In this document: positions 39,674 through 46,866 of the stretch, in pieces
Numbering within the stretch: position 1 is the first letter of the stretch
Layout: each line of letters opens with the position of its first letter
Source: Streptomyces rimosus
Lineage (GTDB): Bacteria > Actinomycetota > Actinomycetes > Streptomycetales > Streptomycetaceae
Length of the DNA: 64,000 bases
Direction of reading: 5' to 3'
Assembly: GCF_008704655.1 (NCBI RefSeq)
Contig: NZ_CP023688.1
Location: 6,640,001 to 6,704,000, forward strand
Translations under genes and position numbers: made by a program
Notes under the pieces: model-generated
What the model was told of the DNA's origin: nothing
The model's database searches: none
The model's input: only the letters and a program-made list of their open reading frames with translations

Positions 39674-39782
39674 TGAGGAACCGTTTTTTGATCCTGCCGG
39701 TGAGGCGGTGGCGGTTGGGTGGGGTGACGAGGACGCTGGTCCATATCCAGATCAGCGCGCCGAGCAGGAGCACCTGGTGCAT
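39666..39782 (-). CDS. 38-residue membrane peptide
   Basis: ATG at 39782 overlapping the previous stop. The N-terminus MHQVLLLGALIWIWTSVLV is one membrane helix; the rest is basic (RHRLTGRIKKRF). The layout is that of a single-pass inner-membrane peptide with a positively charged cytoplasmic tail. The function is unknown. Confidence 0.55.
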   Translation of the reverse strand: MHQVLLLGALIWIWTSVLVTPPNRHRLTGRIKKRFLND

Positions 39783-39940
39783 CAGTCGTCGATCCACACG
39801 ATGGCGGCGATACCGAGCCAGCAGGCGAGGAAGACGATCACACCGACAGCTGCGGCCAGTTGACCGTGGCCGGTGAAGGCGTAGGTACCAGTGCCGGATA
39901 CGGAGCCGAGCAGCAGGCCGAGGAAAAAGGTGAGCAACAT
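39782..39940 (-). CDS. 52-residue two-helix membrane protein
   Basis: ATG at 39940, coupled on both sides by ATGA overlaps. Two hydrophobic helices (LLTFFLGLLLGSVSG and LAAAVGVIVFLACWLGIAAIVW) are joined by a short loop (TGTYAFTGHGQ) and the protein ends in Asp-Asp. The pair with the next membrane peptide suggests a small membrane complex such as an exclusion or stress protein. Confidence 0.57.
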   Translation of the reverse strand: MLLTFFLGLLLGSVSGTGTYAFTGHGQLAAAVGVIVFLACWLGIAAIVWIDD

Positions 39941-40524
39941 CAGGCGTCGTCGCTTTCGGGCAAGGGATGGCCGGCCTTTTCGAGGCGCCAGGCGAGGTCC
40001 CCGGCATCGACGCCGCCTATGTCGTTGGACTCGACGCACCAGGCGGCGACGATGCGCAGGATCTCGTCGCGTGCCGCTTCGGCCTGCTGCCGGAATTCGT
40101 GCGGGGTGGGGCTGGTGCGGCGCTGGATGGTGATGGTGTACGCGTCGTCCGGGTTCTGGCCGTCGCGCAGGTCGAGGGAGACGGACGGGGACGGCGCGGT
40201 GATCTCGGTTTCGAGGTAGTTCTGCGCGCCGTACCCGTCGAGCATGGTCCGCATGGACGCGACGAGAGCGAGGAACAGCTCGCGGGCGGGTTCCAGCTCC
40301 AGGGTGGCAACGCCGCTTTCGAAGGTGAGGCCCTTCACCAGCGTGCCGTCGGTGAGGATCTCGGCGGCCAGGTCACCGAGCGCGTCCAGTGCGTAGGCGG
40401 CGGCCCAGTCGAGGCGGGCGGGGGTCTGGTGCCACAGGTGGTGGTTCTCGCGGAGGCCGCGTTCGATGGCGGCGAGCGCCTGGGCACGGCGCTTGGTGCG
40501 CTGCTGCTCGGTGAGTTCAGACAC
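39940..40524 (-). CDS. Phage protein of unknown function, helical and acidic
   Basis: A 194-residue protein with a GTG start overlapping the preceding gene by eight bases. Helical N-terminal half (RRAQALAAIERGLRENHHLWHQT; AAAYALDALGDLAAEIL) followed by strands and a central segment (YLETEITAPSPSVSLDLRDGQNPDDAYTITIQRR). The C-terminal helix (QQAEAARDEILRIVAAW) ends in an acidic tail. No catalytic motif was recognised. Confidence 0.55.
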   Translation of the reverse strand: MSELTEQQRTKRRAQALAAIERGLRENHHLWHQTPARLDWAAAYALDALGDLAAEILTDGTLVKGLTFESGVATLELEPARELFLALVASMRTMLDGYGAQNYLETEITAPSPSVSLDLRDGQNPDDAYTITIQRRTSPTPHEFRQQAEAARDEILRIVAAWCVESNDIGGVDAGDLAWRLEKAGHPLPESDDA

Positions 40525-40747
40525 GGTCGGCTCCCTTGGTCGAACGGAGGCGGACGACGGGCGGAGTGGTCGGCTTGTAGCCGGAGCAGGGAGGGCAGTA
40601 CGTGCGGCCATCGGGGAGGATGCGCCAGCCGACGCGTGCGCCGGCGGCGTGCGCATCGTCGACCGCACGGGCACCTGTCCAGAGGACGGTGGCGCACGTT
40701 CCGTACTGCCACTGCTGATCGCAGTGCAGGGTGATGCAGGCGCTCAC
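40517..40747 (-). CDS. Small protein with Cys pairs
   Basis: A 76-residue protein starting with a GTG that overlaps the previous stop. CITLHC and a later CATVLW come before YCPPCSGYKP, so four to five cysteines form two possible metal pairs. The intervening segment DAHAAGARVGWRILPDGRTYC resembles a small zinc ribbon. The tail is basic. Confidence 0.57.
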   Translation of the reverse strand: MSACITLHCDQQWQYGTCATVLWTGARAVDDAHAAGARVGWRILPDGRTYCPPCSGYKPTTPPVVRLRSTKGADRV

Positions 40748-40977
40748 TGGTCGATCCCCTCGGTGATGATCCGGCAGGTGCGTTCGTGCGCGCGGCCCCG
40801 GGTGAGCCACCACCGTTCGCAGCACGCGGTGAGCAGCGGCGCCCTTTCAGCCGGGTGGCGGGGGCGTGCGGCTCTCTCCGCCCGTACGGCGGCTTCACGG
40901 CGCGCTTGATGTCCGGTGAGGCGGAGGATCACCCGTACGGCCGTCAGCGGGGCGTACAGAACCCCTCGCGGCATCAT
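40744..40977 (-). CDS. Small basic protein of unknown function
   Basis: A 77-residue protein with an ATG overlapping the stop of the preceding gene as ATGATG (start at 40977 or 40974). Very rich in Arg, with hydrophobic residues near the start (VLYAPLTAVRVILRLTG), two adjacent Cys (ACCERWW) and a third Cys near the end. The charge suggests nucleic-acid binding. No family was recognised. Confidence 0.5.
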   Translation of the reverse strand: MMPRGVLYAPLTAVRVILRLTGHQARREAAVRAERAARPRHPAERAPLLTACCERWWLTRGRAHERTCRIITEGIDQ

Positions 40978-41633
40978 GCGGCTTCTCCCGCCCCCGCCGC
41001 ATCAACGAACTCGGGCTGTCCCGTACGCAGGACCAGCCACGTCGCCGACGGGTACGTACACCCGCACCAGCGGCACTCAGCGACCTTCTCGCCGTGAGAC
41101 AGCCGCACTTCGCCGCCGCACGGCGACCCGTCCCCGTACGGCGCGACGCAGTACCCCAGCAGCCGCGCGCGCTGTGCCGGGTCGGCCGGGTCGGTGACCG
41201 CCCGGCACCGCGCGGCCAGCTCTCGGACCTCGTGCGCCAGCTCGCCGGCGTCGTCCCACTCGGCGGCGATCCACTCCAGGCTCATGCGCAGCCCGCGGGC
41301 CGCGGAGCGCACCCGCTGGGCGTACGGCCCGCCTTCTGCCGGCGGGCCCCAGCCGCGCGCGCCCTGCATCTGGCGGCGCCACCCTTCGAGGACGGTGACA
41401 ATGCCGCCCTCGGCGCGCAGCGTCAGCGCCGCCTCTGACAGCGGCATCGGGGCGTCCCGTACGACGGCGACCGGCCCGCGGTCGCCGGTGCGGCGTCGCT
41501 GCAGGTTCTCGGCCAGGCCCAGCAGCAGGTACTGCCGGGGCAGGTCGGCCAGCCGCTCATCGAGGCCGCGGGTGCAGGCGGGGCACAGGCGGCCGAGGCC
41601 GTCGAGGGGGTGGGTGCAAGCGAGGCAGTTCAC
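40974..41633 (-). CDS. Zinc-binding actinophage protein
   Basis: A 219-residue protein with a GTG start overlapping the previous stop. A Cys-rich N-terminus (CLACTHPLDGLGRLCPACTRGL, two CxxC pairs) forms a zinc ribbon. The middle is helical, and the C-terminus has CVAPYG, CGGEVRL and CRWCGCTYP for a second metal site. The two-ribbon layout is common in early genes of Streptomyces phages. A role in transcription or replication is possible. Confidence 0.62.
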   Translation of the reverse strand: MNCLACTHPLDGLGRLCPACTRGLDERLADLPRQYLLLGLAENLQRRRTGDRGPVAVVRDAPMPLSEAALTLRAEGGIVTVLEGWRRQMQGARGWGPPAEGGPYAQRVRSAARGLRMSLEWIAAEWDDAGELAHEVRELAARCRAVTDPADPAQRARLLGYCVAPYGDGSPCGGEVRLSHGEKVAECRWCGCTYPSATWLVLRTGQPEFVDAAGAGEAA

Positions 41634-41839
41634 GCGGCGGCGCTCCGGTCGTCGGGGGCGGGCAGGAGGGTCAGGTGCGGTTCGCCGATTGCGGCGGCCA
41701 GGGCGGCGTAGTGCGCGGCCTGCTCGGCGGGCAGCCACGGGCGAGCCGGCCGTACGACGGGCCGCGGCTTCGGAGGCCGGGCGTCACCGAAGGTCCCGGT
41801 GGGCAACTCCTCGGTGAGCAACCGTTCCAGCGCGCTCAT
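41630..41839 (-). CDS. Small Pro/Ala-rich protein
   Basis: A 69-residue protein coupled to its neighbours by ATGA and GTGA overlaps. The N-terminus is helical (ALERLLTEELPTG), the middle is Pro/Arg-rich and the end is AAHYAALAAAIGEPHLTLLPAPDD. No motif was recognised. Confidence 0.5.
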   Translation of the reverse strand: MSALERLLTEELPTGTFGDARPPKPRPVVRPARPWLPAEQAAHYAALAAAIGEPHLTLLPAPDDRSAAA

Positions 41840-42147
41840 ACCGAGGTCTCAGCTTCCGTGTACCGACGGGCATGCACGCTGCCGCCGGGGAGTTGGCGGC
41901 CGTTGAGGTGGCAGGGGATGCCGGGCTCGACCTGGCAGGTGGGGCAGCACGCAACGGAGCGGGCCCAGGCCGCAATCCGCTTCGGGTGCGGCTGCGGAAG
42001 CCGACGGCGGCCGGAGATGGTGGTGCACGGCCGGTGCGGGTGGGCGCCGCAGTGCGGGCACTCGACGGCGCGGGCCGGGTGCTGCCGGGCGCGCAGGGCG
42101 TGGCGTACGACGTCAGGCATCGGGGCGCCGGGGATGCGACGGGTCAC
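41836..42147 (-). CDS. Zinc-ribbon protein
   Basis: A 103-residue protein (GTG start). CPHCGAHPHRPCTTISGRRRLPQPH is the first zinc ribbon; CCPTCQVEPGIPCHLNGRQLPGGSVHARR is a second copy of the same module, with C-x2-C-x8-C spacing. The module occurs in many phages, often next to recombination or replication genes. The repeated CP.C....G.PC pattern, preceding H, suggests nucleic-acid binding. Confidence 0.68.
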   Translation of the reverse strand: MTRRIPGAPMPDVVRHALRARQHPARAVECPHCGAHPHRPCTTISGRRRLPQPHPKRIAAWARSVACCPTCQVEPGIPCHLNGRQLPGGSVHARRYTEAETSV

Positions 42148-42851
42148 GGCTGGTCCTCCTGGTGCACGGTCTGGGCGAGGTGGGCGAGGGCAGCGGCGCG
42201 GCGCTGTTCGATCTCGGCCGGGGTCTCGGTGGCAGCGGGCTGGCCAGCGGCGACCCGACGGCGCGCGCCGTGAGGCTTCGGCGAGTTCTTCGAACGCAGC
42301 CGGGTCTTGCACGGTCGGCCGATCGGCGCGCGGCAGACAGGACACTCCACGCCCAGCGGGCCAGGCCGGCGAACTGCGGAGACCTCGGCCGTCGTGCTGC
42401 CGTCTTCCTCGGCGTCCGGTACTGGGCAGCCCACCTCGTACCCGCGGGCCTCCAGCTCCTCCACGAATTCCGGGTGCGGGCCGCCTTCCAGCGCAGGTGC
42501 CGCGCACAGGGCCGGGCCCCGGCCGTCGGCGGTGGCGGCGAGTTGGCCGCGCAGTCGCGCAAGGTAGTGCGGATCACAGTCGCTGGTCGGTGGCTCGTAG
42601 GTGAAGTTCTCCAGCCGCTCCGCGCGGAGTTTTTGTCGGCCGGTGCGGATGTCGTGCGGCTGAATCCAGAGCCGGTCGCCGGGCCTGTGGGGCGGGGTGG
42701 CGTAGTAGCGGGCCACGGCGGCGAAGGCGTCGTCGTCGGCTGGGACGTCATGGAGTGCAGCGGCCCAGGCTTCTGCGGCGGCAAGGCTGGGCTGGCGGTT
42801 GTCGAAGGCCGCGCAGTGGGCCAAGAGCCGCTTGGCGTCGTCTCGGTTCAT
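42144..42851 (-). CDS. Replication-associated protein (replisome loader-like)
   Basis: A 235-residue protein. The helical N-terminal domain (AKRLLAHCAAFDNRQPSLAAAEAWAAALHDV) ends with PHRPGDRLWIQPHDIRTGRQKLRAERL. It resembles phage proteins encoded beside replication initiators. The C-terminal half carries a ribbon of the same type as the neighbouring protein (CPVCRAPIGRPCKTR) and a basic tail. Position immediately downstream of the initiator with an ATGA overlap supports a helicase-loader or accessory role. Confidence 0.58.
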   Translation of the reverse strand: MNRDDAKRLLAHCAAFDNRQPSLAAAEAWAAALHDVPADDDAFAAVARYYATPPHRPGDRLWIQPHDIRTGRQKLRAERLENFTYEPPTSDCDPHYLARLRGQLAATADGRGPALCAAPALEGGPHPEFVEELEARGYEVGCPVPDAEEDGSTTAEVSAVRRPGPLGVECPVCRAPIGRPCKTRLRSKNSPKPHGARRRVAAGQPAATETPAEIEQRRAAALAHLAQTVHQEDQP

Positions 42852-43771
42852 GACGGGTCCTCGGTGGGGAGTGCGAGCCATCCGGCTACGCGTGCGTCGG
42901 TTCCGGTGAGGGCCTGGCCGGTGGGCAGTGGGATGACGTTTCCGGTGGTGTGGCGTTGGGCGACGCGGCGGGCGTCGTCGCGTATCCACTTTTGCCAGGC
43001 ATCGGGCCAGGAGTGGCGGCGTGCTCCGGTGGAGCGGTAGTGGCTGACGAACTGGGCAGTGGAGTGCTCGATGTCGAGCCCGGGGTAGGTGGCGTGGGCC
43101 CAGCGGCGCATCGAGTCGGTGACGGTGAATGCGGCGTCGTCGATGGGGGCGTTGTACGCGCCGGGCAGGGGGCCTGCACCTTGGGCACCCACACCAGCCA
43201 TAGGGGTTGCTGGTGGTTCCTCTGACGGTTGATTGGTGGTTAGGGCGGCACTGAGTGCGTTACATACGGACGCAGAGTGCGTTACGTAACGCACTTCAAG
43301 TGCGTTACGTACGGACGCAGAATCCGTTACACCGGCCTCGGTAACGTCGTCCGCGTCCGTTTCTGTAACGGCTTCTGCGTCCGTTACGGCGGACTTCTTC
43401 GATCGGTGCTTGCGGACCCGGGCCGCCGTCGCCTCGCGGTCCTCCTCCTCGGCCCGCTCCAAGTCCTCCCAGTCCGAAGCCGGCCGCGTCACATGCAGCG
43501 CCAGCTTCCAGCGGGTGCGGTCCTGCACACGGCCGTCGTCCACGATCAGGCCGGCGTCCTGCAGCCGCCGCAGCGCACGCTGGACGGTACGGCGGTCGTA
43601 TCCGGTGCGGTACTGAAGGCGGATGAGAGACGGGTGAGCATTGCGGCCGTTCTTGTTAGCGTGCTCGGCCAACGCCTGCAGCACGTGCCGGGCTGTGGTG
43701 TCGGGCTTGCCGGACTTGGTGCGCAGCATCGGCGCGTCGTCCATGGCCCAGGTCACGGCCTCAGTGCTCAC
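42848..43771 (-). CDS. Replication initiator (winged-helix, phage O-type)
   Basis: A 307-residue protein, probably starting at the GTG at 43771. The N-terminal domain (TARHVLQALAEHANKNGRNAHPSLIRLQYRTGYDRRTVQRALRRLQDAGLI) is a helix-turn-helix typical of phage replisome organizers, in which the last helix reads DNA. A charged linker (DWEDLERAEEEDREAT) and a Thr/Asp/Val-rich repetitive region follow at about residues 125-175. The C-terminal domain has VTDSMRRWAHATYPGLDIEHSTAQFVSHY and SWPDAWQKWIRDDARR, the pattern of phage DnaB-loading proteins. The repetitive region overlaps origin-like repeats. Confidence 0.82.
   Translation of the reverse strand: MSTEAVTWAMDDAPMLRTKSGKPDTTARHVLQALAEHANKNGRNAHPSLIRLQYRTGYDRRTVQRALRRLQDAGLIVDDGRVQDRTRWKLALHVTRPASDWEDLERAEEEDREATAARVRKHRSKKSAVTDAEAVTETDADDVTEAGVTDSASVRNALEVRYVTHSASVCNALSAALTTNQPSEEPPATPMAGVGAQGAGPLPGAYNAPIDDAAFTVTDSMRRWAHATYPGLDIEHSTAQFVSHYRSTGARRHSWPDAWQKWIRDDARRVAQRHTTGNVIPLPTGQALTGTDARVAGWLALPTEDPS
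43253..43390. repeat. Iteron-like repeats inside the initiator gene, candidate origin
   Basis: A unit of about 22-23 bases (core GTGCGTTAC then ACGGACGCAG) occurs at 43253-43275 and 43298-43320. Between them, at 43276-43295, is a perfect 20-base palindrome centred on GCGTTAC/GTAACGC. Further single GTTAC/GTAAC half-sites follow at about 43325, 43341, 43365 and 43382. In phage lambda the origin lies within gene O in the same way. The repeats also encode Val/Thr/Ala-rich protein repeats, so they serve two functions. Confidence 0.72.
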
Positions 43772-43810
43772 GGCGTCTTCTTTCTGCAGGTGCGGTTGTG
43801 CGTTGCGTCC

Positions 43811-43839
43811 GAGGCAGGGGTGGAGGGTCACCCCGCCTC
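43811..43839 (-). terminator. Hairpin between HU-like gene and initiator gene
   Basis: GAGGC-A-GGGGT and ACCCCGCCTC pair into a 10-base stem (one bulged base), 28 bases beyond the stop of the HU-like gene at 43867 and 40 bases before the initiator start. Confidence 0.62.
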
Positions 43840-43866
43840 GGGGCCGTGCAGGTGGTGCGGGGGCTG

Positions 43867-44214
43867 TCAGCCGTTCTTGGGCCGCTTGCGGACGGTTGCG
43901 GCGGTGTCCCCGGCGCGGATGATGTCGGCGAGGCGGGGGGAGACGCGGAAGCGGACCGCGCGGCTGGCCGGCAGGTGCATCGTTTCGCCGGTGTGCGGGT
44001 TGCGGGCGGCGCGTGCCGGGCGTTCGGTGGGCAGCCAGGCGCCGAAGTTGCTGATGGTGACCGGGTGTCCGTCGGCAACGGTCCGCGCGACGATGTCGAG
44101 CAGTGCGGTGACCGTGGCCTTGGCGGTGTCAACGCTGGTGCCGGTCTCGGCCGCGAGGTGCTCGGAGAGGGCGGTGTAGTTCAGCGGGCCGGTCGGCTTC
44201 GTCTTGATGGCCAT
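43867..44214 (-). CDS. HU/IHF-family DNA-binding protein
   Basis: A 115-residue protein. LNYTALSEHLAAETGTSVDTAKATVTALLDIVARTVADGHPVTISNFGAWLPTERPARAARNPHTGETMHLPASRAVRFRVSPRL is a full Bac_DNA_binding domain: helix-helix base, ISNFGAW in place of the usual G-FG strand, and a DNA-inserting arm carrying NPHTGE. The basic tail adds nonspecific affinity. A phage-borne HU next to the initiator and candidate origin could open or compact that DNA. GAGGAG precedes the ATG at 44214. Confidence 0.88.
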   Translation of the reverse strand: MAIKTKPTGPLNYTALSEHLAAETGTSVDTAKATVTALLDIVARTVADGHPVTISNFGAWLPTERPARAARNPHTGETMHLPASRAVRFRVSPRLADIIRAGDTAATVRKRPKNG

Positions 44215-44259
44215 GGTGATCTCCTCGGGTGAAGGGTGAGGTCTTGTAGTCGGGCGCCT

Positions 44260-44550
44260 TCAGGAAGTCGTAGCCGCCGTCTTGGCGACCGCGGCCTGAG
44301 CCGCGCGGTAGGTGTGCGGGCTGGAGCGGCGTTTGCCGGAGGCGATGGCGCGGGCGTCGATGAGCGCGGATGCGGACTGCGGGGACGGGGTGGTCCAGGC
44401 GCCGGCGGGGGCGCCGGGGCCGGGCTGCGGCTCGGGGTGTCCGGCGGCCGCCCAGGGGGCGTGTGCCGAGCAGCGGCGGCCGCAGGGGTAGAGCCGGACC
44501 GGGCCGGTGTGGTCGCCGAGCGCGTCGCACGGCCGGGGAGCGGCGGTCAT
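44260..44550 (-). CDS. Small Cys-containing phage protein
   Basis: A 96-residue protein with an ATG overlapping the preceding stop. The N-terminus (CDALGDHTGPVRLYPCGRRCSAHAP) has three Cys and one His in a plausible metal arrangement. The middle is Pro/Gly-rich and the C-terminus is a basic helix (RSSPHTYRAAQAAVAKTAA). No named family. Confidence 0.52.
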   Translation of the reverse strand: MTAAPRPCDALGDHTGPVRLYPCGRRCSAHAPWAAAGHPEPQPGPGAPAGAWTTPSPQSASALIDARAIASGKRRSSPHTYRAAQAAVAKTAATTS

Positions 44551-44948
44551 GACGCGACCTCGCCGAACAGGCCGAGCTGTTCGCCGCTCGTCGCTCGTTG
44601 CCTGGCGTTGAGCGCACGCCTGGCGTCGCGGCAGCAGGTGCACCAGCCCCCGGGGTCGACGGGCTGGCCGTCCGGACTCAGCTTGCCCCAGTACTCCCAC
44701 CACTCCTCGCCGGTTGTGGTGATGCCGGTGAGGATGGTGGCGCCGACGGTGGCGACGACCCAGCCGCGGAAGCCGGTCTGGGCGTGCCCGGGCAGGTTGC
44801 CGGGGAAGCCGTGCCGCTGGACGGCGTCGCCGAGTTGGAACGGGCTGTGCTCGGGGACGGCGCGGCCTGCGGTGGTAGCGAATGCCTCGTGCAGGTGGTC
44901 GGGGATGTGGTCGGGTACCGGGTGGCGGGGCTGCTGTGTAGGGGTCAT
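44547..44948 (-). CDS. Phage protein of unknown function
   Basis: A 133-residue protein starting at the ATG at 44948 (ATGA overlap). Pro/His-rich N-terminus, then FRGWVVATVGATILTGITTTGEEWWEYWGKLS, a hydrophobic segment too polar for a confident membrane helix, and CTCCRDARRALNARQ near the end with a CxCC cluster. No motif was recognised. Confidence 0.5.
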   Translation of the reverse strand: MTPTQQPRHPVPDHIPDHLHEAFATTAGRAVPEHSPFQLGDAVQRHGFPGNLPGHAQTGFRGWVVATVGATILTGITTTGEEWWEYWGKLSPDGQPVDPGGWCTCCRDARRALNARQRATSGEQLGLFGEVAS

Positions 44949-45736
44949 GCCGCGGCCCCGGCCTCTCGCCGTGCGGCGGTGCGGGCGACGCGGCACGGAT
45001 CGCACACCGGCTGCGCCAGGCGCCGGTGCGCTTCCGGCCCGGAGGGGGTGCCGCACCGGCCGGTCCAGTCGGGGAAGGCCGCTGGATCGTCGATCGTGTC
45101 GTCGTCCCACGCGCCCACCGGAGCCCAACCGGTGGCCGCGGCCTGCGCTCGGGCCCGGTTGTACGGCTGGGCGCCGACGCCGTGCTCGCGCGGGTCGGCG
45201 CGCCACAGCGCGTCGTACAGGCCGCGTACTGCCCGTACGGTGCGGACCACTACGCGTTGTCGGTGCAGGGTCGTGGCGAAGTTGGCGTCGCTCATGCCGA
45301 GCCGGACGGCCAGGTGGTGCTGCGGCCAGCCCGCGGCGATGAGGGCCTGCAGCCGGCGGGCGGTGCCGGTGGCGCCGATGACGGTGCAGGCTGGCAGGTT
45401 GTCGAGGGTGGGCTCGACGGCGAGGACGGCTGCGGCCAGCGCCGGACGTACCTTCTCCTGTGGCCCGGTGCCGCGCTCCGGGCGCCCGGTGATGATTGCC
45501 TGGAGGCGTTTGCGGTCCACGTCCGCCGCCGCGGCGATGGCCCGCAGGCCCATGCTGCAGGACTGCAGGTGGCGGATGTGGATGCGGACGGGCTCGGCGT
45601 CGGCCCAGGGGTGCCACGTGCCGTAGACGATGGCGCGGTTGCGGTTGTCGTCGTACTGGCTGCGGGCGAAGGCGCAGACGTAGCAGCGGCAGCCGTCCAG
45701 CCGGTACCGGGCGTAGCCGTGTGGGCGCTCGTTCAT
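44945..45736 (-). CDS. Putative DNA-binding regulator with HTH
   Basis: A 263-residue protein coupled to the WhiB gene. N-terminal Cys/His cluster (GYARYRLDGCRCYVCAFARSQY), then a helical domain with IAAAADVDRKRLQAII and a second region ALIAAGWPQHHLAVRLGMSDANFATTLHRQ that has helix-turn-helix spacing. A C-terminal Cys pair CDPCRVAR follows. Proteins of this kind accompany WhiB genes in several actinophages. A transcriptional role is inferred. Confidence 0.6.
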   Translation of the reverse strand: MNERPHGYARYRLDGCRCYVCAFARSQYDDNRNRAIVYGTWHPWADAEPVRIHIRHLQSCSMGLRAIAAAADVDRKRLQAIITGRPERGTGPQEKVRPALAAAVLAVEPTLDNLPACTVIGATGTARRLQALIAAGWPQHHLAVRLGMSDANFATTLHRQRVVVRTVRAVRGLYDALWRADPREHGVGAQPYNRARAQAAATGWAPVGAWDDDTIDDPAAFPDWTGRCGTPSGPEAHRRLAQPVCDPCRVARTAARREAGAAA

Positions 45737-46119
45737 GCCGCCGCCCTTCGGGTCAGGACGCGGTGGACGGTCCGGGCGGTGCATCCGACCTCTGCACCGA
45801 TTTGCGCGATGGTCATCCCGCCGCGCTGGTGCAGCCGGCGGATCAGGCTGTCGCGGACGTCGGTCTCCTGGTCTTCCGCCAGCTCAGCGGCGGCCTGCTT
45901 GGCACGGGCGTTCGGCGTGTGCCCAGCCCACAGGCCGTGCCGCAGCGCACGGGACACACCGCCCTCCAGCCGCTCGGCGTGCTGCGCGCATTGCTCGCGC
46001 ACCGGGCACGAGCCGCAGACCTTGGCGGCGGTGCTGTAGCTGCCGTCCCTGTCGGGGTGGAACAGCGCGGGGTCGGTCTGGGCGCACAGCGCCTCGTCCA
46101 TCCAGTCGAAGGCGCTCAT
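45733..46119 (-). CDS. WhiB-family regulator with C-terminal HTH
   Basis: A 128-residue protein. The four cluster ligands C12, C35, C38 and C44 (CAQTDP, CGSCPV, CAQHA) match the WhiB [4Fe-4S] site; LWAGHTP is the turn after it. The C-terminal helix-turn-helix MTIAQIGAEVGCTARTVHRVL is an extra not found in host WhiB proteins. WhiB-type proteins bind sigma factor A and control transcription; phage copies (e.g. TM4 WhiB) can interfere with the host copy. ATGA overlaps on both sides. Confidence 0.85.
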   Translation of the reverse strand: MSAFDWMDEALCAQTDPALFHPDRDGSYSTAAKVCGSCPVREQCAQHAERLEGGVSRALRHGLWAGHTPNARAKQAAAELAEDQETDVRDSLIRRLHQRGGMTIAQIGAEVGCTARTVHRVLTRRAAA

Positions 46120-46310
46120 CGGCCGGCCTCGGCTTCGAAGAGGTCGGCCACCTGGCGCAGGACGTAGGCCGCGGCCTGCTTGCTCATGCCCTGAGCGCCG
46201 GACTCGATGCTGACGCTGCCCTCGGCGCTGCCGGGGCGGATGATGACGAAGGCCAGCGCATCGCTTCCGTCGATGGCGACCATGGTCGTTTCCGGCTTGG
46301 GAATGGTCAC
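46116..46310 (-). CDS. Small protein of unknown function
   Basis: A 64-residue protein with a GTG start overlapping the preceding stop. MTIPKPETTMVAIDGSDALAF at the N-terminus, strands (VIIRPGSAEGSVSIESG) and a helix (KQAAAYVLRQVADLFE). Probably a compact alpha/beta domain. No family was recognised. Confidence 0.52.
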   Translation of the reverse strand: MTIPKPETTMVAIDGSDALAFVIIRPGSAEGSVSIESGAQGMSKQAAAYVLRQVADLFEAEAGR

Positions 46311-46585
46311 AGGTCCCCCTTGATCGTGTTGCAGCTGGTGCAGCGGTAATCGCTGCCGTCCAGCACGTGGCGGGTGGTGAGGTGGGCGCAGGTGGTGGTG
46401 TCGCAGACGAGCCACCGAGCGCCGGGCGGGATCTCCTCGAACACCGCGGTGTCGGCGGCGCGCGCGGCCGCGGCGCGGCGGTGAGCGCCGCGTACGGGCG
46501 CCGCGGGGGCCGGGCGCAGGACACGGTCGACGAGGGCGGCGAACAGCGCGCCGGGGAATGCGGCGAGCACCGCGGCCCAGGTCAT
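46307..46585 (-). CDS. Zinc-ribbon protein with N-terminal hydrophobic segment
   Basis: A 92-residue protein (ATG overlapping the WhiB stop). The N-terminus is hydrophobic (TWAAVLAAFPGALFAALV) and could be a membrane anchor or helix. The C-terminus holds CDTTTCAHL and CTSCNTIKGDL, two Cys pairs for one zinc. The function is unknown. Confidence 0.55.
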   Translation of the reverse strand: MTWAAVLAAFPGALFAALVDRVLRPAPAAPVRGAHRRAAAARAADTAVFEEIPPGARWLVCDTTTCAHLTTRHVLDGSDYRCTSCNTIKGDL

Positions 46586-46866
46586 CGTCCGGCCCCCGTC
46601 CGGGCCCTGTGGCGGCGAATGTTGCGGCGCTCGGCCTCCGAGAGGCCGCCCCACACCCCCCACTCCTCGCCGGTGGCGAGGGCCCAGTCCTGGCAGATGC
46701 GCATCACCGGACAGCGGCTGCACACGGCCTTGGCGTCAGCGATCTGCGCCTTCGCAGGGCCGGCATACCCGACCGGGTAGAACAGCTCCGGGTCCTCCGC
46801 CCGGCAAGCCCCGAGCAGCTGCCACCCGGTGACCGCGTCGCGCGGAGCGTCCAGCAGGCGGGTCAT
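46582..46866 (-). CDS. WhiB-family regulator
   Basis: A 94-residue protein with the complete WhiB core: C21, C49, C52 and C58 (CRAED, CSRCPV, CQDWAL) and the conserved GVWGGLS turn, followed by a basic AT-hook-like tail (RNIRRHRARTGAGR). This copy is closer to a canonical host WhiB than the one at 45733. A second WhiB in the same operon suggests they control different promoters. It presumably binds the principal sigma factor and phage or host promoters. Confidence 0.9.
   Translation of the reverse strand: MTRLLDAPRDAVTGWQLLGACRAEDPELFYPVGYAGPAKAQIADAKAVCSRCPVMRICQDWALATGEEWGVWGGLSEAERRNIRRHRARTGAGR

Noticed and set aside
43253..43390. Reading the repeats in the initiator gene as a CRISPR array
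   Set aside because: The units are only about 22 bases, lie in a coding frame, have no regular spacers and no cas genes nearby; iterons explain them better.
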